A stretch of 64,000 bases of DNA from Paenibacillus xylanexedens (GTDB lineage: Bacteria; Bacillota; Bacilli; Paenibacillales; Paenibacillaceae), in contig NZ_VEBF01000005.1 of NCBI RefSeq assembly GCF_007676705.1, positions 62,001 through 126,000 of the forward strand, given 5' to 3'. Made by a program: the position numbers and the translations under genes. Below the pieces are notes generated by a model, which worked only from the letters and a program-made list of their open reading frames with translations, had not been told where the DNA came from and made no database searches. Below are positions 25,213-34,513 of this stretch, piece by piece. How positions within the stretch are numbered: the stretch's first letter is position 1; each line of letters starts with the position of its first letter.

Positions 25213-25824
25213 TCATTTTAGCTTTTTGACCATTCGATACAAAGATACAGTAGGTTTTACTATTTCAGAGGTAATTTCATAGCCCAGTTTGGCGTATAGT
25301 TTGGCAGCGAGATGATTCTCTTTTTTGACTGTAAGGGAACTTAGGTTATACCCCTGTTTGATCGCCTGCTCTTCTGCATGTTGAATGAGTTGGGAGCCTA
25401 TCCCCATGCCTCTGCTTTCAGGCATAGCTGCAAGAGTTGCAATATGGTACTCTCCTTCGAATCCTTCCTTCAGTGTGAGTGTTGTGAATAAGGCTTTTGG
25501 ATGCAGCAGATTGTAAGTGATCAGTCCTAGTTTTCGGTATGAAAACAGTTGTTTTGCCGTAGAGGAAGCCAATTTTTCCAGAACGGTAATGGGTAAACAC
25601 GTTATCATTCCAAGCGATTGGTCACCCATTTTTGCTTCATAGGCAAATTCATGACTAAATCGATTGTTCTTAGACTTCCATAGCATTCTAAATGTCGCAT
25701 CAGCAATGCTTTGCTTACTTGACCCTACAATTGAATGTGCCATATCTCCAACTGCCATTAAATTTAGTTTGGCTCCAACAAGAGAATTTGGATCGGCCTG
25801 CGAGATTGAGATGTTTGTTTTCAT
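25213..25824 (-). CDS. GNAT-family N-acetyltransferase
   Basis: The 203-residue protein has the GNAT acetyl-CoA motif RGMGIGSQLI at about residue 137 and the C-terminal pair NHLAAKLYAKLGYEI. The N-terminal half carries a substrate-specific helical insert. An in-frame TTG at 25833 is too close to AGGAG to be favoured; the ATG at 25824 is chosen, though spacing (11 nt) is a little long. It starts 27 bp after the degV stop on the same strand, so both are probably in one transcript. The acetyl acceptor is unknown. Confidence 0.85.
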   Translation of the reverse strand: MKTNISISQADPNSLVGAKLNLMAVGDMAHSIVGSSKQSIADATFRMLWKSKNNRFSHEFAYEAKMGDQSLGMITCLPITVLEKLASSTAKQLFSYRKLGLITYNLLHPKALFTTLTLKEGFEGEYHIATLAAMPESRGMGIGSQLIQHAEEQAIKQGYNLSSLTVKKENHLAAKLYAKLGYEITSEIVKPTVSLYRMVKKLK

Positions 25825-25851
25825 ATTGATCAATACTCCTTTCCAGATCCC

Positions 25852-26712
25852 TCACAAATTCAAGTAGCTTATCGCAATGGTGTTCGGACCAGTATGTGAA
25901 CCTATTACACACCCACCCTCAATAACTATCACTTCTTTAAAGTAAGCATGCTCAAGTATGCTAGTTCGAACTCTATCTGTCATTTTATCCGCAACTGTTT
26001 GAGCAATGATCAAGAGATTGGGACATATCTGATTTTTTCGAGTTGAAATTTTTTGTATGATGCTTTCCAAAGCCTTATCCATTTTGCCGCGATACTTTTG
26101 AACGGACCGTACCTCTCCATTGATGATATTTAATATTGGGCGCACCCTTAGCACATTACCAATAAGGTGCTGCATACTGTTAACGCGACCTCCTTTATGC
26201 AGATAATCGAGTCTATCTACCAATACTTCAATCTTGACCTTATCCCTCACGTGCTCTATATCTGCCAACACCTCTTCAATCGTTTGACCCATTTCAATTG
26301 CACGTGCAGCACGAAGCGCTAACATGGCATAACTTGCTGATAAATGCATGGAGTCAATGATATGAATCCGTCCATCAGGGAACTCTTTAGCTGCAATATG
26401 TGCATTTTGATTGGAAGAAGATACTTTGGATGACATGCTAATATATAGAATTTGTTTACCTGCGAGAATCTCTGCTTCAAAGATTTGATAAAAGTCTGAA
26501 GGAGATGGAGCTGCTGTTTTAGGGATGATCCCTTCTTCCTCGGAACGACGATACAGTTCTGCTGGAGTTATCTCAATATTATCTTTGTAAGTTTGAGACC
26601 CCATTATCACATAAAGGGGCACAACAGTTATATTGTATTGCTGTAGCCATTGGTTCGAAAGGTCGGCAGTGCTGTCGACTAACAATTTAATAGTATGGTC
26701 TGTTCTCATCAT
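25852..26712 (-). CDS. DegV-family fatty-acid-binding protein
   Basis: The 286-residue protein is a DegV/FakB-type lipid-binding protein: LLVDSTADLSNQWLQQYNIT at the start, the T-A-A-PSPSDF segment, ISMSSKVSSSNQNA and the hydrophobic C-terminal domain (GGCVIGSHTGPNTIAI) that holds a fatty acyl chain. In FakAB systems such a protein presents fatty acids to the kinase FakA, which would be encoded elsewhere. AAAGGG precedes tandem ATG codons at 26712 and 26709; the first is used. Its promoter (26873-26901) is followed by a large palindrome that shares its core with one upstream of the P450 gene, linking this gene to fatty-acid metabolism (inference). Confidence 0.88.
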   Translation of the reverse strand: MMRTDHTIKLLVDSTADLSNQWLQQYNITVVPLYVIMGSQTYKDNIEITPAELYRRSEEEGIIPKTAAPSPSDFYQIFEAEILAGKQILYISMSSKVSSSNQNAHIAAKEFPDGRIHIIDSMHLSASYAMLALRAARAIEMGQTIEEVLADIEHVRDKVKIEVLVDRLDYLHKGGRVNSMQHLIGNVLRVRPILNIINGEVRSVQKYRGKMDKALESIIQKISTRKNQICPNLLIIAQTVADKMTDRVRTSILEHAYFKEVIVIEGGCVIGSHTGPNTIAISYLNL

Positions 26713-26818
26713 ATTCACCCTTTCAGCCTTCTATATTCAAATTAAACAATCATCGATCTCTGCGAACTGAAATTCGGATTGGTGAGCTTCTTTTCTTTTT
26801 TATCAACCACTCTGAAAG

Positions 26819-26901
26819 TACAAGGTAATATCAAATGATATATTTTAATATCATTTGATATTACCTTGTATTATTATAAAACCATATTATTTTATTTGCA
26901 A
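26819..26901 (-). promoter_or_regulatory. degV promoter with 23-bp-arm palindromic operator
   Basis: On the minus strand TTGCAA (26896-26901), a 17-bp spacer and TATAAT (26873-26878) make a near-consensus promoter. Downstream, 26819-26841 and 26848-26870 are perfect 23-bp inverted arms with a six-base centre; each arm also contains the inner palindrome ATATCAAATGATAT. The core AATGATAT-N6-ATATCATT (26834-26855) matches the P450 operator. It overlaps the expected transcription start. Confidence 0.75.
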
Positions 26902-27168
26902 CTTTAATCATTTTGTCGACGAAACTTATGAGAATGTGTTCCTTAAGATATACAATATGGATCCTAAAAAGCCAAGGTAACATCATTGAGCGAATGGAAG
27001 CTGTTATCGCATGTGCATGGTTAATAGCAACTTATATTAAAGCAGTAGTATATAAGTAAGCTTTCAGAGGATTCTCGTAAAGGCATAAATAAAGATACCG
27101 AGTTAAGCAAAAGGTATCTTTTCACAATAACTTATTGCGAGGGAAACGGTTATTTATCTATAAGACAT
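26902..27168. other. Gap between degV promoter and SMR genes
   Basis: At 27092-27099 and 27113-27120, AAGATACC and GGTATCTT form an 8-bp hairpin followed on the minus strand by TTTATTT. It is the likely terminator of the P450-SMR transcript. Short protein-like stretches on the plus strand (DETYENVFLKIYNMDPKKPR near 26920-26985) have no start and are probably chance or debris. Confidence 0.5.
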
Positions 27169-27483
27169 CTATGATACTAGTTTCAGCCCAACAATACTCA
27201 CAATAATTCCAAAAACCATAGCTAGTTTTCTTGCATTTTTAGGTTCATTAAATACGTACATCCCTAACAAAACACTTCCTGAAGCGCCGATTCCGGTCCA
27301 AATTCCGTAGCCAATGCTAATTGGAATATCTCTCAAAGACAAGGATAGAAAGATGAAACTTAGTCCCAAAAACAGAGCGAACAGCAATGTATGCTTTAAT
27401 TTGGTGAAGCCTTCTGAATATTTCAAGAAAATTACGCCGCCAATTTCAAATAAACCTGCTAAAATTAACAAAATCCAACTCAT
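27169..27483 (-). CDS. SMR-family exporter subunit
   Basis: The 104-residue protein has four transmembrane helices and the conserved membrane Glu of small multidrug resistance transporters (LAGLFEIGGVIFLKYSEGFT, Glu at about residue 13). It overlaps the preceding SMR gene by 4 bp. Two adjacent, unequal SMR genes usually form an obligate heterodimer, as in YkkCD or EbrAB. Substrates may be guanidinium-like or other small cations; the sequence alone does not decide. Confidence 0.88.
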   Translation of the reverse strand: MSWILLILAGLFEIGGVIFLKYSEGFTKLKHTLLFALFLGLSFIFLSLSLRDIPISIGYGIWTGIGASGSVLLGMYVFNEPKNARKLAMVFGIIVSIVGLKLVS

Positions 27484-27827
27484 GACCTAACACCTACTTC
27501 TTTCTTTGGTTCATTAGAAACTAGTTTGAGACCGATGATGCAAGAAATTAGTGCCAGGACTAATATAATTTTGAGTACACTCACCTTGTCTCCTAAAAAG
27601 ATCATTCCAGCAAGTGCAGTGCCAAAGGACCCCAGTCCTGTAAAAACAGCATAAGCTGTAGATACAGGTAGGACTTTTATAGATTTTGCGAAGAAATAGA
27701 AGCTACCAACCATTAAAATGACAGTGGGTATTACGATTTCTATTTTAGTAAATCCATCCGAAAATGATAAACCTAAAGCCCAACCTACCTCTAAAATCCC
27801 TCCAAGAATAAGAAACAACCATGCCAT
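27480..27827 (-). CDS. SMR-family exporter subunit (partner)
   Basis: This 115-residue four-helix protein begins at the ATG at 27827, with GAGGAG 7 nt upstream; eight codons of possible upstream reading are discarded. It has the SMR glutamate in GGILEVGWALGLSFSDGFTK, a pattern close to SugE/Gdx guanidinium exporters. It starts 73 bp after the P450 stop with no terminator between, so it is probably cotranscribed with the P450. I found no guanidine riboswitch upstream. Confidence 0.88.
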   Translation of the reverse strand: MAWLFLILGGILEVGWALGLSFSDGFTKIEIVIPTVILMVGSFYFFAKSIKVLPVSTAYAVFTGLGSFGTALAGMIFLGDKVSVLKIILVLALISCIIGLKLVSNEPKKEVGVRS

Positions 27828-27899
27828 AAAAATTCTCCTCACTGTCATCAATTGAAAATATAGGTTACTAGTATCACTTTACGAGATCGTTACGCTGTC

Positions 27900-30800
27900 T
27901 TATGCTAAAACATGCCTGCTACTAGATTTGGGAGAACCGGCCCATACATCCTTAACATATCTGCCCTCTTCTTGTAACTGTCTAAGCCATTGTTCAGCTT
28001 CCTCCACACCAACATTCTCTGTTTTTTGATAAGCTTCTTTCAATATACTTTCTACAGCTGGAGCCATTCGACTACCATCACCGCACACATAAATTTTCCC
28101 TTTTTTATTCATAAGCTGCATGAGCTGTTCTTTAGACATTTGGATTAGATCTTGTACATAGATTCGTGATTGCCCCTCTCTACGGGAGAAAGCTGTATGA
28201 AGCTTCACTATTCCTTCCTCTTCAAACTGCAGCAGTTCTTCCCGGTATAGATAGTCGGACTCATTTCGGCAACCAAAAAACAGATGGGCTTCTCCAAGAG
28301 GTTTACCCTGTTCCTTCTGTGCGGACCTGGCTTGTAAAAAACCTCTGAATGGTGCAACTCCTGTACCGGGTCCAATCATAATGATTGGTAAATTTGGGTC
28401 TGTAGGAAGTTGGAATCCTGAATCCGGAGTTTCGACAAAAAGCAGTACACGCTCGCCAGGTATACATTCAGCCAAATAACACGAAGCTACACCGGCATAC
28501 TCCCCTTTCCCATTCCAGGCACGATCTCTAACAACACCAACGGTGATGCTGATCTGCTCTGATTGAACATATGGAGAGCTGGATATGGAATAATACCTTG
28601 GCTTGAGTGGTGGCAGAAGCTCCAAAAATCGAGTGAAGGGCAGTTCACAGGCTTCATATTGTTCCAGCAAATCCAGCATGGAAACGCGATGCGCAAGAAT
28701 ATGGTCGGAGTAATGTTCATCATCTAGCATTGCTTCAAGCTCCCGCCGATGTGGCGGACACACTGTATGAACAGCTAGGTCTTTCAATTGAGCACGAGTC
28801 GCCGGTTCCTGTATTTCAATACAAGTTTGAATTAATTCGTAGACATTGATCGACCGATCTAGTGGTAAATGAGTCAGATGATGGGCCTCCGTACTTAATC
28901 GAATGGTCTCCGTACCTGTTAAACTGAACCGATTTAATACTCGTTGAATGGCCGCATTTCGGTTTTTTGGTAAAACTCCTACGTGATCTCCCTCCCTATA
29001 ATGAACATTTTTAGGCAGGCTAATCTCGATATGTCTGGTGCTTCGCCCGCTATTCATGGCTTGTAGCTCACGATTGGATAGCACAGTTCCATAGGCTGCC
29101 CCATACGTTCTGATATTCGGAATTTGTGGCTCTTCATCGACAAAATGCATGTGCAGTTTGTGCGATGTTCCAGATTTAATCTCATCAATCTGTAATCCTA
29201 ATGTGTCTAAAACCAGAGGCCATAGTTGACTTAGCCAGGTCGTAGTTTGTTGCTCTATATCTGAACTCGCGTCCGCTTCTCCTCGGGGCATCAATCTGTT
29301 ACCTCCGATGGCCTCCAATTGGTCATCGATAAACCGAGGTACACTTTGATACGTTCCAGACCAACTTCGATCACCACAACCAAACACGGCATATCGTAGA
29401 CCTTGCTCTATGTGATCACCAGTCGTTTTCAACCATTCGACGAACTCTGAAGCATTATGTGGTGCTTTGCCATTATAGGAGGCAGTTACAATAATAACCA
29501 ACGCACCTTTGGGTAATGTACCTTTCCAATCATTGAGTGGTGCGACTAAGGCATGAATTCCATATCCATGAGCAGTCTGAAAAATGTGCCGTGCGATGCC
29601 TTCTGCTGTTCCCAGATTAGAGCCATACAGAACAAGTAATGATCGGTCGTCGATCTGCTCGGTAGCTGATAATGATTTGGTTTCAAGAGATCCAGACCCC
29701 AGAAAATGGGGTGTTGAATATGAAGTAGGATCATGTGGATTTGTATCCATATTCGTATGTGTTTTCTGAAGGCGAGGCTTAATCTTCATCTGGAAATGGT
29801 CTGGCTTGATAGTCAACGTTTGTTTCACTTGTAGTTGATAGTTGCTGAAATCAATCAGTTCAAAATGTTTAATGATCATTCCTACGACCATCGTTGCTTC
29901 ATATAGAGCAAATTGCATTCCAATGCAAGCGCGTTCCCCATTCCCAAAAGGTCTATAAGCATGGTTCGGTACTTGAGCCGGGTCCTCGAACCGCTCTGGT
30001 CGGAATAACTCTGCATCCTCCCCCCAGGCTGTAGGATCACGATGAAGCAAAGTGAGAAGAATACTCAGATTTTGCCCTTTAGGGATATGAAACCCTTCTC
30101 CGATCACAGTATCTTCTTTTGCGTAAACTTCAAATCCGGGTGCGGTTGGCCACAGGCGTAAGGATTCATTAAGTATCATGCGAATATACTTAAGTTGGTT
30201 CACTTCCTCATATGAAGGTGTTGAATTTTTGATAACCTCATCGACCTCTAACTGGGCTTTCTTCAGAACCTCTGGGTGTTTAAGCAGAAGATACATAGTA
30301 AAGGACAGTAGACCACTTGTAGTCTCATGACCCGCAATCAAGAACGTTATGATCTGATGGCGAATGTTCTCCGTATCAAGTTGTTCTCCACTTTCGGGAT
30401 CCCTACCCTCCAGCATACGTGCAAGTAAATCCGTCATACCAGGCTGGAAATTAGCCTTTCGATCAGTAATGATCTGATCTACCAACGTAAACATCGCCTG
30501 AACATCGTCTTCAAATCGTTTTTTTGTGTTAAACATCAACATATTCTGAATTTTCAGGCGGGAACTTCTATGCATCGCTTCATCTAATGCTCTAACCATG
30601 CTTTGGACAAAGGGATCATGATCTTTTCTGTAAAAACTGTTAAAGCGATAATTGAATCCACATAGGCCTATCGTATCCAGAGTCAACCTAGTCATGTCAT
30701 CCGCAACATCAACAGGCTCTAGAGGGTTAAGTCGCACCCATTTTAGGATGAGCTGTTGCGCGATATCAATCATCATTGAGTGATATCCCTTCATGGATCT

Positions 30801-31142
30801 TTTTCCAAATGTTGGAAGTAATATATTATGTGCTTTTCTCCAGTTTGGCTCATGAGTCCAACTTGTAAACAACCCGTCACCGCCAAAGGCTCGAGCATTC
30901 TCTAACTCACTAAATACATATTTATCAAATCGGGTGACATCACATACTTCGGTGACCAGCTCAGGACCGGAGACAATTAGTGTTGAGAATCCAGGTGCGG
31001 TAAAACGAAAGATGGGACCGTATTTCTTTGCCAATGCGCCAATGGAGATTGAAGGGTTGCTGGCATCAATTAGAGGCATGTTTCCTAATGGACCATAAGT
31101 TGGGGGCTGGGGAATAGAAATGTTTTCCTTTATCTTAATCAC
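27900..31142 (-). CDS. CYP102A-type self-sufficient cytochrome P450/NADPH reductase
   Basis: The product, about 1080 residues, fuses a P450 haem domain to a diflavin reductase, as in P450 BM3, and should hydroxylate or oxidise fatty acids with NADPH and O2. Visible in order: FTSWTHEPNW, the oxygen-activating AGHETTSG, ExxR in NESLRLW, the haem loop PFGNGERACIG (Cys near 404), an FMN site (LYGSNLGTAEGIA, about 487), FAD site RYYSISSSP and NADPH site IGPGTGVAPFRGF. BM3 Arg47 and Tyr51, which hold the fatty-acid carboxylate, align to Phe and Ile in APGFSTLI, so substrate preference probably differs. A TTG at 31157 is also in frame; the GTG at 31142 with AAAGGA fits BM3 better. The SMR pair follows in the same transcript. 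Confidence 0.93.
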   Translation of the reverse strand: MIKIKENISIPQPPTYGPLGNMPLIDASNPSISIGALAKKYGPIFRFTAPGFSTLIVSGPELVTEVCDVTRFDKYVFSELENARAFGGDGLFTSWTHEPNWRKAHNILLPTFGKRSMKGYHSMMIDIAQQLILKWVRLNPLEPVDVADDMTRLTLDTIGLCGFNYRFNSFYRKDHDPFVQSMVRALDEAMHRSSRLKIQNMLMFNTKKRFEDDVQAMFTLVDQIITDRKANFQPGMTDLLARMLEGRDPESGEQLDTENIRHQIITFLIAGHETTSGLLSFTMYLLLKHPEVLKKAQLEVDEVIKNSTPSYEEVNQLKYIRMILNESLRLWPTAPGFEVYAKEDTVIGEGFHIPKGQNLSILLTLLHRDPTAWGEDAELFRPERFEDPAQVPNHAYRPFGNGERACIGMQFALYEATMVVGMIIKHFELIDFSNYQLQVKQTLTIKPDHFQMKIKPRLQKTHTNMDTNPHDPTSYSTPHFLGSGSLETKSLSATEQIDDRSLLVLYGSNLGTAEGIARHIFQTAHGYGIHALVAPLNDWKGTLPKGALVIIVTASYNGKAPHNASEFVEWLKTTGDHIEQGLRYAVFGCGDRSWSGTYQSVPRFIDDQLEAIGGNRLMPRGEADASSDIEQQTTTWLSQLWPLVLDTLGLQIDEIKSGTSHKLHMHFVDEEPQIPNIRTYGAAYGTVLSNRELQAMNSGRSTRHIEISLPKNVHYREGDHVGVLPKNRNAAIQRVLNRFSLTGTETIRLSTEAHHLTHLPLDRSINVYELIQTCIEIQEPATRAQLKDLAVHTVCPPHRRELEAMLDDEHYSDHILAHRVSMLDLLEQYEACELPFTRFLELLPPLKPRYYSISSSPYVQSEQISITVGVVRDRAWNGKGEYAGVASCYLAECIPGERVLLFVETPDSGFQLPTDPNLPIIMIGPGTGVAPFRGFLQARSAQKEQGKPLGEAHLFFGCRNESDYLYREELLQFEEEGIVKLHTAFSRREGQSRIYVQDLIQMSKEQLMQLMNKKGKIYVCGDGSRMAPAVESILKEAYQKTENVGVEEAEQWLRQLQEEGRYVKDVWAGSPKSSSRHVLA

Positions 31143-31188
31143 AGTCCTTTCTTTCAAATTACAAAAAAAGTGGAATGAATAACAATTA

Positions 31189-31246
31189 AATGATAGTATT
31201 ATCTATCATTAAATAACATTATAAACCATACTTTTTTTATTTACAA
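31189..31246 (-). promoter_or_regulatory. P450 promoter with palindromic operator
   Basis: Minus-strand TTGTAA (31241-31246), a 17-bp spacer and TATAAT (31218-31223) form a strong promoter almost identical over 35 bp to that of degV. AATGATAG-N6-CTATCATT (31189-31210) begins 7 bp after the -10, a typical repressor position. No regulator gene lies beside it. Confidence 0.75.
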
Positions 31247-31370
31247 CTTTAAATATTAAATCCACAAATTTTAAGTGAGACCATTAGTTAAATCACCTTA
31301 CATTAGAACCTTACATTAGAAGATTGAAGCCCTGTTACTCCTTATAAATATGTGGATTACAAATTTCTAT

Positions 31371-31398
31371 AAAAAAAAGCCGCTAAAATAGCGACTTT
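31371..31398 (-). terminator. Repeated-type terminator overlapping the maa stop
   Basis: AAGCCGCTAAAATAGCGACTTT with a left A run forms the same leftward hairpin and T tract as five other sites. Here its outer stem touches the stop codon (31397-31399) of the acetyltransferase gene. Confidence 0.8.
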
Positions 31399-31984
31399 AC
31401 ACAAGGTTATGCTTTTGTTCCTTAATCTCATCAATTTGTTTAATTACTCTCGCTGGGTTGCCGCCAACCACCACGTTGTCTGGAACGTCCTTAGTCACAA
31501 CTGCTCCGGAAGCAACTACGACATTATTACCAATCGTCACACCTGGATTGATAATAGCTCGGCCGCCAACCCATACATTATTTCCAATCTTTACTGGCTT
31601 ACCAAATTCCGGTCCTTTATTTCTTTCTGTTGGATCCAATGGATGAGTAGCTGTGTATACATGAACCCCCGGCCCAAATAGGCAATTGTTCCCTATTACT
31701 ACTTCACATACATCTAATATTGTGCAATCAAAGTTGGTATAAAAGTGGTCTCCCACATGAATATTATAACCGTAGTCAAAACGAATATTGGGTTCCATAC
31801 CTAGGTTTTCCCCTGTGGAACCGAGTAATTTCTTGAGTATTTCTACTCTCATTTCATCATCCGTTTCAGTGGTCTGATTATACATGCGCGTCATACGTCT
31901 GGCGTATGCGCGATCACGTGTAAGTTCAGGATCCCAAGCCATATACAATTCTCCATCAAGCATCTTTTGTTTTTCTGTTTTCAT
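31397..31984 (-). CDS. maa: Maltose/galactoside O-acetyltransferase (LacA/Maa type)
   Basis: The 195-residue protein has an N-terminal Maa helix domain ([20 protein letters not shown]) and a left-handed parallel beta-helix of hexapeptide repeats ([19 protein letters not shown], with the catalytic His; [20 protein letters not shown]). It transfers acetyl from acetyl-CoA to the 6-hydroxyl of sugars, in trimers. It lies 100 bp after a ROK regulator gene in the same direction. Acetylating non-metabolised sugars is the usual proposed role. Confidence 0.9.
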   Translation of the reverse strand: MKTEKQKMLDGELYMAWDPELTRDRAYARRMTRMYNQTTETDDEMRVEILKKLLGSTGENLGMEPNIRFDYGYNIHVGDHFYTNFDCTILDVCEVVIGNNCLFGPGVHVYTATHPLDPTERNKGPEFGKPVKIGNNVWVGGRAIINPGVTIGNNVVVASGAVVTKDVPDNVVVGGNPARVIKQIDEIKEQKHNLV

Positions 31985-32084
31985 AGTCGTTTTTATCCTT
32001 CCTTATCTTAAAATTTAACTTATAGTGGTTTGGCTGCTTTTCGAGCGATATTTGGATTATTTGTGTAGGATGTCAAATTACACT

Positions 32085-33119
32085 TCACCTCCTCTTCTCT
32101 ACTAGCTGCAGTGAATAAGAGAGGCTTTCCAATGTCATTTTAATTAATCCACACATGTAATCCTCTTCTGGATTCTCAAGTACTATCAAACGGGGCATAT
32201 GTAACTCGGGAATATATTTCAGACATTCATTCCGGATCAGCTCCACATCTCCCGGCTTCAATAAATCACCTGTCAAAGCAACCGTTTCAGGGTTCATCAC
32301 AGCGATTAGGCTCGAGACGCCCCGGGCTGCAAGCGGATGGAATGTGTCTCGATTATGGAGCTTTCTAAACTGTTCCTCATGTGACATTTCCAAGGGTAGA
32401 AAGGCAATTTCTCCAGCAAAACGAGAATTTCCCCTGTGAATGTGCCCATCAATCATGATCCCTGCCCCAGGTAGAGAGCCTTCAATAAATGTTGTAACGA
32501 CTAGAGAGCTTCTCTCATTGTATCCCTGTCTCTGATAAAGTCCATAAACCGTTAGGTTCATGTCGTTATCCAGAATAACCTCAACTTCATGCTTCTCCTG
32601 AATGGGAGCTACTAAATTGACATTGATCAGATTAGGGATGTCACAGGTATTAATCACCCCTTGATGTACTGCACCTGGAACACCAATTCCTATGGCCTGT
32701 ATACGGGGATATTTCAATATAAGTCTATCAACCAAATCATATATCTTTTCTTCATTCATCTGTTCTACTTGCTGAGAGCCTTCTTCCAATGACTCCCCAG
32801 ACAAATTAACGACGCTGTACGTTAGAGAATGAAGCGTTACTCCAGCTCTGATAATAATGCAGGCAATATTAGCAAAGTCCACATTATACCTGTAAATTTG
32901 CGCAGGTCGGCCTCCGTTCGATTCTTCTAATTCCAACTGAATGAGTTCACCCGTGCTAAGGAGTTCATGGAGTATATTCCGACATGTGGCTATGCTCAAA
33001 CCGGTTGCCTCTGCGACCATGGACTTGGTTCCCTGTCTCATATCTTTCAGTGTTTCTCGTACCAGTTCCTGGTTCATCTTTTTGACACGCATTGTATTGT
33101 TAATAATATGATCTACCAT
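32085..33119 (-). CDS. ROK-family transcriptional regulator (XylR/NagC-like)
   Basis: The 344-residue protein has an N-terminal winged helix (residues about 15-75: GTKSMVAEATGLSIATCRNI) and a ROK sugar-kinase-like domain (AIGIGVPGAVHQG; VILDNDMN). The zinc-binding CxCGxxGCxE motif of true ROK kinases and many ROK regulators is absent, and the GHM helix is degenerate, so sugar phosphorylation is unlikely. GGAGG lies 9 nt before the ATG. Neighbouring genes (acetyltransferase, GH88) suggest control of sugar or uronide use; the inducer is unknown. Confidence 0.88.
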   Translation of the reverse strand: MVDHIINNTMRVKKMNQELVRETLKDMRQGTKSMVAEATGLSIATCRNILHELLSTGELIQLELEESNGGRPAQIYRYNVDFANIACIIIRAGVTLHSLTYSVVNLSGESLEEGSQQVEQMNEEKIYDLVDRLILKYPRIQAIGIGVPGAVHQGVINTCDIPNLINVNLVAPIQEKHEVEVILDNDMNLTVYGLYQRQGYNERSSLVVTTFIEGSLPGAGIMIDGHIHRGNSRFAGEIAFLPLEMSHEEQFRKLHNRDTFHPLAARGVSSLIAVMNPETVALTGDLLKPGDVELIRNECLKYIPELHMPRLIVLENPEEDYMCGLIKMTLESLSYSLQLVEKRR

Positions 33120-33280
33120 TTTTCACCACCTCCAATCATATTTGATAACACTTACGTTAAGTATTAACATAATGCACAAACGTTATTTTGTCCACAGCTT
33201 TGTGTTTAATCGATCAATGTGGCAATGGTTTATGCTTCTAATTAATTTATTATGTTTTTAATTTATTTCCTTAAAAGAAA

Positions 33281-33311
33281 AACTTCTCAACTTGGCTTGG
33301 ATTGAGAAGTT
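33281..33311 (-). terminator. Terminator of the GH88 gene
   Basis: AACTTCTCAA (33281-33290) pairs perfectly with TTGAGAAGTT (33302-33311). On the minus strand TTTCTTTT follows, 18 bp past the GH88 stop. Confidence 0.8.
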
Positions 33312-33328
33312 TCTTGACCTGATCTCTA

Positions 33329-34468
33329 TTACCAAATTAGAAAATCGCTGTTCTTCAGCCGTAGTACTGCTTCAATGAGAAAATAATCTCCATAGATGAT
33401 CGGCACAGCATAATCCCCTCCTCGCCCATGATATGAGCCAGTACCATTATCAACAATCGAATCAATCTCGGGGTCCCAGTTGCAAAAACGCTGGTCGGTT
33501 GCTTTGAGAATATTAAGAGCCCCGTTTACATACAGAGCACGCTCGTTTACGCCGACATGTTTGGCAATCTCAAGTAACCCGCAGGCAGCACACATTCCAG
33601 CGGTCGTATCCCAACAGACTGGTTCTTCCGGTGCTCGAAAATCGACTTTCGGTACATAATCTGAACTACTCACATTTGCCAGGAAGTAATGAGCAACCTG
33701 TTTAGCCGCATCAAGATAACGAGAGTCACCACTATAATGGTAACTTAGAGCAAATCCATAGATTGCCCAAGACTGGCCACGTGACCATGAGGAATCGCTA
33801 GCATACCCTTGTCCTTCTGGAGCTTCGACGAAATCACCGTTCTTAGGATCCAGTACTACGATATGATGACAGGACCCATCTGGACGCAATGCTTTGTTGA
33901 AGGTCGTATCTGCGTGATCCTTTGCAATATAGGAGAACCGCGGGTCTTCGCTGACTTCGCTCGCCCAATAGAGCAGAGGTATATTCATCATACAGTCAAT
34001 TATGATCCAGCCCGTACAGTTATCGTTCCAAGCACGAATGAACTTACCACGTGGATTATATCGTCCAGCAAGCAAATTTGCTGCATGCAATCCGCGCGTC
34101 TTGGAACGGGTGTTGCCAGTCAGACGATAGTTTGCCACGGCAGAATGCAACCACATGAAGCCCACATCATGATGCAGTCCTTCATACCCATCAAAGGCTG
34201 TGTCAAGCCGGAGTTCGACGCCCTCGGCAGCCGTTTTATACTTTTCTTCGCCAGTAGCATGGTACATCTGCCATAACATGCCCGGCCAGAAACCGTTGGT
34301 CCACCAGTAGATATCGGTCTCACCTTTATCTTCCTTATACTGCCCTCCTTCAGGAATGTATGGGATCTTCACACCAATACGATCAACCTCTGCGGACATC
34401 TTCGTTTGCAATTTTGCCCAAATCTCATTCACCCACGTTTGATTGTCTTTGCTCAATTTGTAGTCCAT
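33329..34468 (-). CDS. GH88 unsaturated glucuronyl hydrolase
   Basis: The 379-residue cytosolic enzyme has the alpha/alpha-barrel of GH88 and hydrolyses the unsaturated uronic acid left at the non-reducing end of oligosaccharides by polysaccharide lyases. Family landmarks: WWTNGFWPGMLWQMY, the catalytic-region Asp in LHHDVGFMW, the second Asp in WIIIDCMMNIPLLYWA, WSRGQSWAIYGF and DTTAG. No signal peptide, so it acts on imported products. It forms its own transcript with a cre site at 34514-34528 near the start, divergent from an AraC regulator that is the likely activator. It fits downstream of the two heparinase-like proteins in this region. Confidence 0.92.
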   Translation of the reverse strand: MDYKLSKDNQTWVNEIWAKLQTKMSAEVDRIGVKIPYIPEGGQYKEDKGETDIYWWTNGFWPGMLWQMYHATGEEKYKTAAEGVELRLDTAFDGYEGLHHDVGFMWLHSAVANYRLTGNTRSKTRGLHAANLLAGRYNPRGKFIRAWNDNCTGWIIIDCMMNIPLLYWASEVSEDPRFSYIAKDHADTTFNKALRPDGSCHHIVVLDPKNGDFVEAPEGQGYASDSSWSRGQSWAIYGFALSYHYSGDSRYLDAAKQVAHYFLANVSSSDYVPKVDFRAPEEPVCWDTTAGMCAACGLLEIAKHVGVNERALYVNGALNILKATDQRFCNWDPEIDSIVDNGTGSYHGRGGDYAVPIIYGDYFLIEAVLRLKNSDFLIW

Positions 34469-34513
34469 TGTTGTTCTCCCTTCTTTTTTTCAAATGTTCC
34501 AGGTTTAACTTTG

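Noticed and set aside
26914-27060. Possible gene remnants on the plus strand before the SMR genes
   Set aside because: Short protein-like runs in several frames but no start, no shared family and no consistent frame order.
27828-27899. Guanidine riboswitch before the SMR pair
   Set aside because: Only 72 bp separate the P450 stop from the SMR start and no conserved guanidine-riboswitch pattern is visible.
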